Shown: in pieces, positions 1 through 5,694 of the stretch
How the letters are laid out: each line of letters opens with the position of its first letter
Numbering within the stretch: the stretch's first letter is position 1
Assembly (NCBI GenBank): GCA_003455715.1
Contig: DMQJ01000180.1
Location: forward strand, 1-5,694
Direction of reading: 5' to 3'
Length of the DNA stretch: 5,694 bases
Source: Acidimicrobiaceae bacterium
GTDB lineage: Bacteria > Actinomycetota > Acidimicrobiia > Acidimicrobiales > Ilumatobacteraceae
Position numbers and translations under genes: made by a program
Notes under the pieces: model-generated
The model's input: only the letters and a program-made list of their open reading frames with translations
What the model was told of the DNA's origin: nothing
Databases searched by the model: none

Positions 1-1
1 G

Positions 2-142
2 CCGTGGTGGCTGCGCGACCGTCTGCGCAACGTCTGGGGCGTGGTCAACGCGCTGCCCGCAGCGCTGGGCGAGCGACGGCGGCTGGCAGCCCGGCGGGTG
101 GTCGGGCATGAGGCCATCGCACGGTGGATGGTGACCAAGTGA
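2..142 (+). CDS. C-terminal end of a probable family 2 glycosyltransferase (partial, 5' end outside window)
   Basis: An open frame enters from the left edge and ends at TGA 140-142, giving the last 46 residues of a protein. It contains WLRDRLRNVWGVVNALP followed by an arginine-rich stretch and ends ARWMVTK. A short tail of this kind (R-N-x-W followed by a basic amphipathic helix) is common at the C-terminus of actinobacterial GT2 sugar transferases involved in surface polysaccharide synthesis. The catalytic GT-A domain lies outside the window, so neither the DxD motif nor the substrate can be checked. The stop overlaps the GTG start of the next glycosyltransferase (GTGA at 139-142), so the two are probably co-translated. 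The reading frame is well supported by this overlap. The family call rests on the tail and its context only. Confidence 0.55.
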   Translation, partial: PWWLRDRLRNVWGVVNALPAALGERRRLAARRVVGHEAIARWMVTK

Positions 143-1611
143 AGGTGGGCGTCTACAACCTGTACTGGACCACCTTTGGCGGCGGCGAGCAGATGGCCGG
201 CGCAGCAGTGGATGCCTTGTCGGTCGAGCACGACGTCGAGCTCATCGGCCACGACCCGCTCGACCTCGACGAGGCTCGCGAACGGCTCGGGGTACACCTC
301 GATGGCGTGTCGTTCCGCTCGGTGAGCCCCGACGGCTACGCGGCCACGTTGGCCTCGGCCGACTACGACCTGTTCGTCAACCACACGTATCGCAGCGTGG
401 CCCCCAACCTTGCGCCACTGGGTCTGTACTTCGTGATGTTCCCGCACCAACTCGACGGCGCGGGGCCGCGCCAGCGGCTGCAAGCGGTGGGCGAGCGGTG
501 GGCGGCACCGGTCCGGTTGCTCGGTGGTGTCGCCAGGCGAGGAGGCAGTGCCATCATCGACGGTCCGGCGGTGCTACAGGTGCAGCCCGGTGCCTCAGTG
601 GTGCGAGCGGTGCTGCGTGCCCGGATGCCCGAACGGGTGGTGGTGGGTCCTGTCCGCGCCGGCGCTTCGCAGGTGGAGTACGAGGTGCGGGGCACCACCG
701 ACGTGGAGATCGACCTCGACCCCGACGATGTGCAGGCCGTCATCGCTCCGCGGTTGGTGGGTGCTGAGCGTTCCGACCGGCAGCGGCTCGAACTGCTGTC
801 GCTCTCGGTCGACGGTGTCGCGGTGTCGCCTGCCCCCGACTCGGCTCGCCAGCGGCTGGTTCCGGTGCGCCACGCCGACTTCCTGCGCACGTACCAGAAG
901 GTGGTCGCCAACAGCGGCTACACCTTGGGCTGGGCGCAGCGGTGGTGGGGCCGCGGTGACGGTGTCATCTCCCCGCCCGTGCGCATGCGGTCGGCAGGCG
1001 ACAAGGAGCAGCTCATCGTCTCCCTGGGCCGGTTCTTCGGTGAAGGAAGCGGCCACTCGAAGCGTCAACTCGAACTGGTGCACGCCTTTCGCCTGCTGGT
1101 CGACGACGGCCTCACCGGGTGGAAGTTGGTGCTCATTGGTGGCTGTGGCCCGAAGGACCGCGAGTACGCCATGGAGGTGCGTCGCGCTGCCCACGGTTTG
1201 CCGGTGGAGGTGCGTCTCAACGCACCCGGCGCGGTCGTCGATGCCCACCTGGCCGCGGCCAGCATCTACTGGCACGGCGCCGGATACGGCAGCGATCTCG
1301 AGCAGCACCCCGACCGAGCCGAGCATTTCGGCATCGCCCCCATCGAGGCCATGTCGGCCGGTGCGGTGCCCGTGGTGTTCGATGCCGGTGGGCCGGCCAG
1401 TGTGGTCACCGATGGGCACGACGGGTTTCGCTGGCGCACCTTGCCCGAACTTGCCGCCCAGACCCGGCGTCTCATCGACGAGCCCGAGCGCCGCCGCACC
1501 ATGGCGGCCGCTGCCGCCCACACCGCTCGCCAGTACGACGTGGCCAGTTGCGAACAGTCCGTGCGCGAGACGGTGAACGAGATGGTGGCCGACCGGCGCT
1601 CCGGCCGCTGA
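139..1611 (+). CDS. GT-B fold glycosyltransferase, GT4-like, with an inserted domain
   Basis: Probable cytoplasmic transferase moving a sugar from a nucleotide donor to a growing surface glycan; the sugar is unknown. I chose GTG 139 (490 aa) because it overlaps the upstream stop as GTGA and the protein then begins directly with the first beta strand, KVGVYNLYW. GTG 124 would add five residues. The N-terminal half has the glycine-rich loop GGGEQ (about residues 14-18) and YFVMFPHQ (97-104). The C-terminal half has ANSGYT (257-262), SLGRFF with R298, donor-phosphate lysine K308, GGCGPKD (334-340) and the GT4 E-x7-E signature EHFGIAPIE (E395/E403), followed by AGAVPVVFDAGG. Between FPHQ and the ANS motif, where such enzymes usually have a short linker, there are about 130 extra residues with a beta-rich pattern. 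The gene ends 13 bases from a convergent methyltransferase gene. GT-B/GT4 assignment is secure; the role in glycan assembly is inferred from the adjacent exporter. Confidence 0.88.
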   Translation: MKVGVYNLYWTTFGGGEQMAGAAVDALSVEHDVELIGHDPLDLDEARERLGVHLDGVSFRSVSPDGYAATLASADYDLFVNHTYRSVAPNLAPLGLYFVMFPHQLDGAGPRQRLQAVGERWAAPVRLLGGVARRGGSAIIDGPAVLQVQPGASVVRAVLRARMPERVVVGPVRAGASQVEYEVRGTTDVEIDLDPDDVQAVIAPRLVGAERSDRQRLELLSLSVDGVAVSPAPDSARQRLVPVRHADFLRTYQKVVANSGYTLGWAQRWWGRGDGVISPPVRMRSAGDKEQLIVSLGRFFGEGSGHSKRQLELVHAFRLLVDDGLTGWKLVLIGGCGPKDREYAMEVRRAAHGLPVEVRLNAPGAVVDAHLAAASIYWHGAGYGSDLEQHPDRAEHFGIAPIEAMSAGAVPVVFDAGGPASVVTDGHDGFRWRTLPELAAQTRRLIDEPERRRTMAAAAAHTARQYDVASCEQSVRETVNEMVADRRSGR

Positions 1612-1618
1612 CCGGGTG

Positions 1619-1640
1619 GCGCGCTTACACCCAGGCGCGC
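1619..1640. terminator. Possible hairpin at the convergent gene ends (weak)
   Basis: GCGCGC at 1619-1624 can pair with GCGCGC at 1635-1640 across a 10-base loop. It sits where the + strand glycosyltransferase and the minus-strand methyltransferase converge. There is no T-run on either side, and GCGCGC is self-complementary and common in high-GC DNA. At best this is a weak bidirectional transcription end. Confidence 0.18.
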
Positions 1641-2503
1641 ACGACGGCGCGACCGCTGGTGGGCGCACCGGTGGGCAGCGGCACGCCGCGGGTGAGTTCG
1701 ATTTCGTGCTGGCGCCATACGCCAAGGTCATCGACCTTGCTGAAGCCAGCGTCTTCCAACAGGCCGAGTAGCCCGGGCATGTTGGGACCGAAGTGGTTCG
1801 ACGCGTCGCGGTTGAGATAGGCACCGGGGTAGTAGGCCATCGCTGGCCGAGGCACGTCGAGCAGGTCGACGACGGTCTCGATGAGCACGTACTTGCGGGT
1901 GACGCTGCGTACCCGCTGCAGGTATCCGAGCGGATCGGGTGCGTGGTAGAGCACGCCGAGGAACAGCACGACGTCGAACTGGCCGCCAATGGCCTCGGGA
2001 GAAATGTCTTCGACCCGGATGAACTGGTCGCGCACGGTGACGTCGAGGTGGTCGCGCACGAACTCGAAATTCGAGCGAGCAGTCTCGCCAGGCCAGGTCC
2101 AGGTCCAGTGGTCGGTGGCGAGCACGTCGGTGGCGCCCCGGCGAGCGGCCTCGAAGGAGTAGTGGCCGTCGTAGGCGCCGACGTCGAGCACCGACAACCC
2201 GTCGAAGCGGTCGGGGAAGCCCATGTACTGGGTCTTGTGATGGCTCGGATCGGGGCCGTGGCCGATCACCCCGTCGCCGAAGTCGAACGTGTGGAACCAC
2301 TTGCGCTCGGCAACCTCGGCGGCGAACCGGTCGCGGTCGACGCCGGGCTTGAGGGGAAACGGTGGCGTGACCTGGCCGGTTCCGTGGTTGATGACCACGG
2401 TGTGCGCCCGCTCTGACGGAGGGACCAGTTGCGAACGAAGGTAGGCCGCGGCGCGGCGGACGCCGGGCACCTTGCCCAAGGTGGCGCGGAGGGTGGGGTT
2501 CAT
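1625..2503 (-). CDS. Class I SAM-dependent methyltransferase (CmoB/DUF1698-like), third gene of the export operon
   Basis: Predicted 292-aa soluble methyltransferase. SAM-binding motif I is VLDVGAYDGHYS (residues 105-116), followed by acidic residue D131 (ATDHW) at the end of strand 2, D166 in VEDISPE, and motif II/post-II FDVVLFLGVLYH (176-187). The string WFHTFDFGDGV (69-79) before the SAM fold and NHFGPNMPGLLGLLEDAGF (236-254) after it match the layout of the CmoB/DUF1698-like group. That group includes tRNA-modifying enzymes and many methyltransferases of surface-glycan clusters. The ATG at 2503-2501 overlaps the wzt stop (TGATG) and has the site AAGGGA five bases upstream, inside wzt. 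Longer in-frame starts would run back through wzt and are rejected. Position directly after a Wzt with an extra C-terminal domain suggests it methylates the exported glycan, perhaps as a terminal cap. The acceptor is not visible, and a tRNA or small-molecule substrate cannot be excluded. Confidence 0.85.
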   Translation of the reverse strand: MNPTLRATLGKVPGVRRAAAYLRSQLVPPSERAHTVVINHGTGQVTPPFPLKPGVDRDRFAAEVAERKWFHTFDFGDGVIGHGPDPSHHKTQYMGFPDRFDGLSVLDVGAYDGHYSFEAARRGATDVLATDHWTWTWPGETARSNFEFVRDHLDVTVRDQFIRVEDISPEAIGGQFDVVLFLGVLYHAPDPLGYLQRVRSVTRKYVLIETVVDLLDVPRPAMAYYPGAYLNRDASNHFGPNMPGLLGLLEDAGFSKVDDLGVWRQHEIELTRGVPLPTGAPTSGRAVVRAWV

Positions 2504-3732
2504 CAGATTCCCTTCGGGTCGGTCGGGTGGGAGGCCTGAGGCGGGATGTCGGCCGGGGCGTCGTGCGCAGGCAGAATGCGGACGTCGCCAACGCGCAGCG
2601 ACACCACGCCGTGGGCGATCCCAGGGTTCAGCACGGTGAACTGGTCGCGGCCCGCCCGCGTTGCGGCGCTGTCGGTGTGCAGGCGATCGAACACCCTGCT
2701 GTTCAGCGTGTAGCGGCCGTCGAGCAGGGGCACTTCGGTGAACTGCACCGACACCGAGTGGTTGCCGGGGGGCAGTGCCGTCTTGCCGAGGTCGAAGTCG
2801 GCTGCGTACATGGTTTGCCCTTCGGGCGACACCACGGAGAGGGCGACGGTGGGTTGCTCGATCGGTTCGTCGGCGGTGAAGTTGACGGTGACGGTGAGCG
2901 GGTCGCCCGACTCGATGCCGGGCTGCGGGCCGCCGCGGGTGCCCGCAACCTCCACGGCGGTGATGCGCAGCGGCCCTTCGTCGGCGGGGGCGGTGTCGCT
3001 GAGCGAACCGTGCAGGTGCTCGCGGAAGATGCGAATGGCGTCGCCCGGCTTGCCGTCGGCCACCTTCTCGCCGTGGTGCAGCACGATGGCCCGGTTGCAC
3101 ACTTGGCGCACCACGTCGGCGGCATGGGTGACCACGAGGATGGTTCGGCCCTCTTGCTGGAACTGGCGCACGCGATCGAGGCACTTCATCTGGAACACCT
3201 CGTCGCCCACTGCGAGCACTTCGTCGACGAGCAGGATGTCGGGGTCGAGGTTGATGGCCACCGCGAACCCGAGTCGCACGTACATGCCGCTGGAGTAGTG
3301 CTTCACCGGCTCGTCGATGAACTGGTCGAGTTCGGCGAAGTCGACGATGGCGTCGAAGCGGCGTTCGATCTCCTGCCGGCTGATGCCGAGAAACGCCGCG
3401 TTGATGTAGACGTTCTCGCGACCGGTGAGTTCGGGGTGGAAGCCGGCCCCCAACTCCAACAGCGACGCGATACGCCCGCGCAGGCGGATCTGCCCGGTGG
3501 TGGGCTTGAGAATTCCGCTGATGCACTTCAGCAGCGTGCTCTTGCCCGAGCCGTTGTGGCCGAGGATGCCGAGCGTCTCGCCGCTCTGCACCGTGAGATC
3601 CATGTGCTGCAGGGCGATGAACTCGCGGGTCTGGCTACGGCCGAGCCGAACCAGGCGCTCCTTCATCGACTGCGACGGGTTGACGTGCAGTTTGAAGACC
3701 TTGGAAATGCCTTCGGCGACGATGGCTTCCAT
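2503..3732 (-). CDS. wzt: Polysaccharide ABC exporter ATP-binding subunit with C-terminal glycan-binding-type domain (Wzt-like)
   Basis: ATPase that drives export of a lipid-linked polysaccharide through the Wzm-type permease encoded just upstream. The 409-aa protein has a nucleotide-binding domain (about 1-240) with Walker A GHNGSGKST (58-66), the region LGAGFHPELTGRENVYI (94-110) typical of the Wzt/KpsT/TagH group, signature YSSGM (146-150) in place of LSGGQ, Walker B ILLVDE (166-171) and H-loop H203. Residues about 250-390 form an extra beta-rich domain with strands such as LTVTVNFTA, VALSVVSPEG and HSVSVQFTEVPLLDGRYTL. This pattern and position match the Wzt C-terminal domain, which in E. 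coli O8/O9a recognises the modified chain end. The start is ATG 3732, two bases after the permease stop, with GGAG at 3744-3747 (somewhat distant). The C-terminus overlaps the methyltransferase ATG by one base. KpsT-type exporters lack this extra domain, so Wzt is the better name. Confidence 0.93.
   Translation of the reverse strand: MEAIVAEGISKVFKLHVNPSQSMKERLVRLGRSQTREFIALQHMDLTVQSGETLGILGHNGSGKSTLLKCISGILKPTTGQIRLRGRIASLLELGAGFHPELTGRENVYINAAFLGISRQEIERRFDAIVDFAELDQFIDEPVKHYSSGMYVRLGFAVAINLDPDILLVDEVLAVGDEVFQMKCLDRVRQFQQEGRTILVVTHAADVVRQVCNRAIVLHHGEKVADGKPGDAIRIFREHLHGSLSDTAPADEGPLRITAVEVAGTRGGPQPGIESGDPLTVTVNFTADEPIEQPTVALSVVSPEGQTMYAADFDLGKTALPPGNHSVSVQFTEVPLLDGRYTLNSRVFDRLHTDSAATRAGRDQFTVLNPGIAHGVVSLRVGDVRILPAHDAPADIPPQASHPTDPKGI
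2509..2514 (-). promoter_or_regulatory. Ribosome binding site of the methyltransferase, inside the wzt 3' end
   Basis: AAGGGA on the minus strand lies five bases before the ATG at 2503. It decides the start within a frame that stays open far upstream through wzt. Together with the TGATG overlap it supports translational coupling of the methyltransferase to wzt. Confidence 0.6.
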
Positions 3733-3734
3733 GG

Positions 3735-4625
3735 TCAGAGGATCTCCGCGAGGTTGCTCTCGGCACGGTCGAAGTACCACAGGGCAAGTGCAAGGAGGCC
3801 GAGGCTGACCGCGCCGATGATGCCGATGTTGCGCAGATACCACCACTGACCCACGTCGGGCAGCAGTTGACGGTCACCCACCGAGGAGGCGCCGTAGATG
3901 GCACGCTGGAACGTGGTGACGATGGCGGTGAACGGGTTGAGCAGCGGGAGCCAGGTGGGGAGGCTGTGTTGGCTGAACCAGGTCGCTGCGCGCTGATACT
4001 CGTAGATGATCGGATTGGCCCAGAACATGGCGATGAGCGCCAACTCCAGCAGGTGCTGGGTGTCGCGGGCGTACACGTTGACAACGCTGAGCATCAGCGC
4101 CAGCGCTGCGAGCAGCAAGCTGAGCGCGAGCACAGCGAGCGGCAGCATCCACACGTAGGCCCAGTCGATGGGGTGCCGGGCGATGGCGACGATGGCCATG
4201 AAGGTGGCGAACTGCAGCAGGAAGTGCACGAATGCGCTGCCAAACGTGGAGAGCGGGAGGACAGCCCGAGGGAACGGCACTTTGCCGACGAGGTTGGCAT
4301 TCACCGTGATGGCCTGCACGGCGGTGACCAGCGTGGTGCTCACCAACGTCCACACGATGAGCCCGCACAGCAGCCAGATGGAGAATCGCTGGAAGCCTTG
4401 CCCGAGCACCGAGAACACGAACGTGTACACCGCGAGCAGGAACGCCGGTTGCGCCATCGACCACGCGAAGCCGAGCACCGAGTTCTTGTAGCGGACCTTC
4501 AGTTCCTTGCGGATGAGACCGCCGAGCAGCTCGCGGAACTCCCAGATCTCGCGTAGGTGCTCGGGGATGCTGCGCCGTGCCGAAATGATGCGCAGTTCGG
4601 ACGATGACCCACCTGCGCTGCCCAT
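3735..4625 (-). CDS. wzm: Polysaccharide ABC exporter permease, ABC-2 family (Wzm-like)
   Basis: Membrane half of the glycan exporter, 296 aa, the usual length for Wzm/KpsM/TagG proteins. The cytoplasmic N-terminus carries the amphipathic helix ELLGGLIRKELKVRYKNSVLG (about 32-52) followed by the W-x3-P motif (WSMAQP) at the start of the first membrane span, a hallmark of ABC-2 polysaccharide permeases. Six hydrophobic segments can be seen at about 60-77, 82-104, 130-150, 158-182, 190-207 and 265-285. NLVGKVPFPRAVLPL (111-125) and LNPFTAIVTTFQRAIYG (229-245) are further family blocks. I chose ATG 4625. A GTG at 4682 would add 19 residues of unconserved, permease-unlike sequence. No clear ribosome binding site precedes 4625, but a -10-like hexamer lies close by, so the message may be leaderless. 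It is the first gene of the tight operon wzm-wzt-methyltransferase. Confidence 0.92.
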   Translation of the reverse strand: MGSAGGSSSELRIISARRSIPEHLREIWEFRELLGGLIRKELKVRYKNSVLGFAWSMAQPAFLLAVYTFVFSVLGQGFQRFSIWLLCGLIVWTLVSTTLVTAVQAITVNANLVGKVPFPRAVLPLSTFGSAFVHFLLQFATFMAIVAIARHPIDWAYVWMLPLAVLALSLLLAALALMLSVVNVYARDTQHLLELALIAMFWANPIIYEYQRAATWFSQHSLPTWLPLLNPFTAIVTTFQRAIYGASSVGDRQLLPDVGQWWYLRNIGIIGAVSLGLLALALWYFDRAESNLAEIL

Positions 4626-4635
4626 GACGGCGACA

Positions 4636-4641
4636 AGGTTA
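4636..4641 (-). promoter_or_regulatory. Candidate -10 element of the wzm operon, leaderless start
   Basis: On the minus strand TAACCT (fits the actinobacterial TANNNT pattern) ends ten bases before the wzm ATG. A transcript starting about seven bases after it would have a leader of only three or four bases, which agrees with the missing Shine-Dalgarno site. No good -35 hexamer is visible, so the call stays tentative. Confidence 0.35.
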
Positions 4642-4680
4642 CCTGCTCGCTCCGACCCGGCGGTGGCGCCCCGTGGTGGC

Positions 4681-4695
4681 ACCCCGGTGCGGGGT
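4681..4695. other. Small perfect hairpin at the lipoprotein stop codon
   Basis: ACCCCG at 4681-4686 and CGGGGT at 4690-4695 form a perfect 6-bp stem with a 3-base loop, touching the TGA (4697-4695) of the lipoprotein gene. No T-run follows on the minus strand, so it is not a standard intrinsic terminator. It could still mark the end of the lipoprotein transcript before wzm. The rest of gap 4626-4694 is GC-rich with nothing else recognisable. Confidence 0.25.
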
Positions 4696-5525
4696 CAGAC
4701 GGGGGTGAGCAGCAGGCGGAGGTCGTCCTGGTCGGTGTCGACCTGCTCGACGCAGTAGGAGTCGTCGGGACGCAGGGTGAGCGCGACCGTCGTGGGCTGC
4801 CCGAGCACGGTCACGGTCCACGTCTCTGGCATCTCGTCCGGGCGGGAGGCCAGCCGGAAGTCGGTGGGGCGGTCGGCCGGGTCGAGTGCGGAGAGCCGTT
4901 CGGCGAGGCCCACCACCTCCGCGTCGGTGAACGCGCCCGGGCAGAACGCGGAGGGGAGGATCTCGTCGTCGAGGGTGAACAGGCCGGTCACGTAGCGTGC
5001 CAGGAACCTGCGGGACGGGCCGATGACGCCGCACTCCAGCCGGGTCGTTTCCACCGCTTCGGCCGCGGTCTCGGTGGGTTCGTGGAGCGCTGCCGCAAGC
5101 CCGTGCTGCTCGGCGATGGCCACGAAGCCGGGCGCGAGGCACGCAGCTGTCTCCTCGGTGACACCCATGTCGGTTCGGGCCAGCAGATCCGCCGTGATGA
5201 ACCGCTCGCGGTTCGCCGTGGTGAGGCAGGCGTCGAAGGCGGCGAACACCACCGGCATCGGCACATCGGTGTTGCCGAACCGAGGCTCGTCGGGCGAGAC
5301 CGACGATCGGTCGGGGAGTGCTCCGATGCACGTCAACTCCGTCGCCGACAGGGCGTCGGCCGGTGTCGTCAACTCGAGTGACGCCCAGAGCCGCTCGAAC
5401 TGCTGGGTGCGCTCCGACTGCTCGGCCGAGGGCTGCCGGCCTCCGCTCGCGCACGCTCCAGCGAGGAGTGCGACCGCCACGCTCGACCACGCCAGCCGAG
5501 TGCAAGCGAGCCACCTTCTGCACAC
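4695..5525 (-). CDS. Putative secreted lipoprotein with duplicated cysteine-bounded unit, function unknown
   Basis: A 276-aa protein that I cannot assign to a named family. The N-terminus has basic residues (R3, R4, R10), a hydrophobic stretch LAWSSVAVALLAGA and C25, read here as a lipobox (A-G-A-C). The -3 alanine makes the lipobox less than canonical, so a plain secreted protein is possible. The mature part has six more cysteines (66, 100, 129, 165, 195, 258), an even number suiting three disulfides outside the cell. Two stretches resemble each other: C100-x8-F109-x19-C129 and C165-x8-F174-x20-C195. The MGVTEETAACLAPGFVAIAE region looks like the helical cysteine units seen in other secreted actinobacterial proteins. 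The C-terminal 45 residues look beta-rich. Start is GTG 5525, with GAAAGGG four bases upstream. It lies 69 bases upstream of wzm on the same strand, so co-transcription is possible but not required. A role in glycan export is unproven. Confidence 0.75.
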   Translation of the reverse strand: MCRRWLACTRLAWSSVAVALLAGACASGGRQPSAEQSERTQQFERLWASLELTTPADALSATELTCIGALPDRSSVSPDEPRFGNTDVPMPVVFAAFDACLTTANRERFITADLLARTDMGVTEETAACLAPGFVAIAEQHGLAAALHEPTETAAEAVETTRLECGVIGPSRRFLARYVTGLFTLDDEILPSAFCPGAFTDAEVVGLAERLSALDPADRPTDFRLASRPDEMPETWTVTVLGQPTTVALTLRPDDSYCVEQVDTDQDDLRLLLTPV

Positions 5526-5529
5526 GCCG

Positions 5530-5536
5530 CCCTTTC
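5530..5536 (-). promoter_or_regulatory. Ribosome binding site of the lipoprotein gene
   Basis: GAAAGGG on the minus strand ends four bases before GTG 5525. This purine run favours GTG 5525, which leaves a full signal peptide. A second GTG at 5523 is in another frame, whose product is an arginine-rich shadow. Confidence 0.45.
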
Positions 5537-5597
5537 TATCAGCGCGACGTCGATGGACGTGTGTCGCCGGGGCCGGGGTCGTTCATGGAGGTGGTAC

Positions 5598-5603
5598 TAG
5601 CCT
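5598..5603 (+). promoter_or_regulatory. Candidate -10 element of the rightmost gene, leaderless start
   Basis: TAGCCT lies eight bases before ATG 5612 and fits TANNNT. Initiation about seven bases downstream would place the transcript start at or next to the ATG. GGAGGT at 5587-5592 is 19 bases from the ATG, too far for a working ribosome binding site. No convincing -35 is seen. The surrounding intergenic region 5526-5611 separates two divergent genes. It also holds a short inverted repeat (ACGTC 5547-5551, GACGT 5556-5560) too small to call an operator. Confidence 0.4.
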
Positions 5604-5611
5604 GGCGGCGC

Positions 5612-5694
5612 ATGAGTTTTCTCCGCCGTGTCGCCCAGCGTCTTCGCAGTCCGCGCTCCCCGCAGGCCCCCGCACCCGCGCCGGCCGCTGCGCC
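5612..5694 (+). CDS. N-terminus of an unidentified protein (partial, runs off the window)
   Basis: ATG 5612 opens a frame that remains open to the window edge, giving 27 residues. It begins with a basic amphipathic segment MSFLRRVAQRLRS and continues into an alanine/proline-rich stretch. Such a start is seen on many unrelated actinobacterial proteins, including surface-glycan enzymes, so no function can be assigned. It is divergent from the lipoprotein gene, with 86 bases between the two starts. Support for it being real comes from the -10-like TAGCCT placed for a leaderless start and from the absence of any competing gene on the other strand. Confidence 0.5.
   Translation, partial: MSFLRRVAQRLRSPRSPQAPAPAPAAA

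Noticed and set aside
524..1576. + strand frame of 350 codons inside the glycosyltransferase gene
   Set aside because: It is rich in R, S, P, W and C, typical of an out-of-frame reading of GC-rich coding DNA, and it overlaps the well-supported GT4 frame.
595..1989. Long minus-strand open frame (464 codons) opposite the glycosyltransferase and the methyltransferase end
   Set aside because: It crosses two real genes on both strands, has low-complexity histidine/glycine-rich sequence and no recognisable motif. It is a GC-driven shadow.
3733..3846. Upstream extension of wzt by 38 codons to a start inside wzm
   Set aside because: The extension (histidine, arginine and proline-rich) overlaps the conserved C-terminus of wzm. 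ATG 3732 gives the normal Wzt N-terminus and sits two bases after the wzm stop.
2527..3849. Long + strand open frame (440 codons) opposite wzt
   Set aside because: It lies antisense to a gene with all ABC ATPase motifs. Its product is a mix of H, V, G, R and D without any domain, as expected of a shadow frame created by high GC at third codon positions.
3867..4556. + strand frame of 229 codons opposite wzm
   Set aside because: The composition is very rich in E, H, R and Q with no domain. It is the antisense image of the hydrophobic permease.
4639..5523. Alternative minus-strand frame of 294 codons over the lipoprotein gene
   Set aside because: It is arginine/proline-rich with no signal peptide or motif. 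The competing frame has a signal peptide, a lipobox and paired cysteines, and it ends cleanly.
5547..5560. Short inverted repeat ACGTC-4-GACGT in the divergent intergenic region
   Set aside because: Only five paired bases around GACGT-type sequence, easily explained by chance in GC-rich DNA. Not enough to call an operator.

Overview
The window is high-GC DNA with tightly packed genes, GTG starts next to ATG starts, and several start/stop overlaps. Together with the style of the proteins this points to an actinobacterium. An Acidimicrobiia-like lineage is my guess, but the window has no marker gene to prove it. The theme is assembly and export of a cell-surface polysaccharide.

Layout from left to right. 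(1) The window opens in the last 46 codons of a probable family 2 glycosyltransferase on the + strand. (2) Its stop codon overlaps the start of a GT-B glycosyltransferase (GT4-like, 139-1611), which carries an unusual insert of about 130 residues between its two Rossmann halves. (3) After a 13-base gap a minus-strand operon converges on it. In order of transcription this is an ABC-2 polysaccharide permease (wzm-type, 4625-3735), an ATP-binding subunit with an extra C-terminal domain (wzt-type, 3732-2503), and a class I SAM methyltransferase (2503-1625). The three genes are 2 bases apart or overlap by 1 base (TGATG). (4) Upstream on the same strand is a putative secreted lipoprotein (5525-4695) with six cysteines in its mature part and a visible internal duplication. 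(5) A divergent + strand gene begins at 5612 and runs off the end.

How the parts may work together. The glycosyltransferases would build a lipid-linked glycan in the cytoplasm, and Wzm/Wzt would export it. In the well-studied Wzm/Wzt systems of E. coli O8/O9a, the C-terminal domain of Wzt binds a non-reducing-end cap that includes a methyl group, coupling chain termination to export. Here a Wzt with such an extra domain is translationally coupled to a methyltransferase. The simplest reading is a cap-and-export module in which the methyltransferase makes the mark that Wzt reads. This is inference; neither the glycan nor the methyl acceptor can be read from the sequence.

There are no tRNA or rRNA genes, CRISPR arrays, insertion sequences or long repeats that I can see. 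No stretch over 300 bases lacks a gene; the largest gaps are 4626-4694 and 5526-5611.
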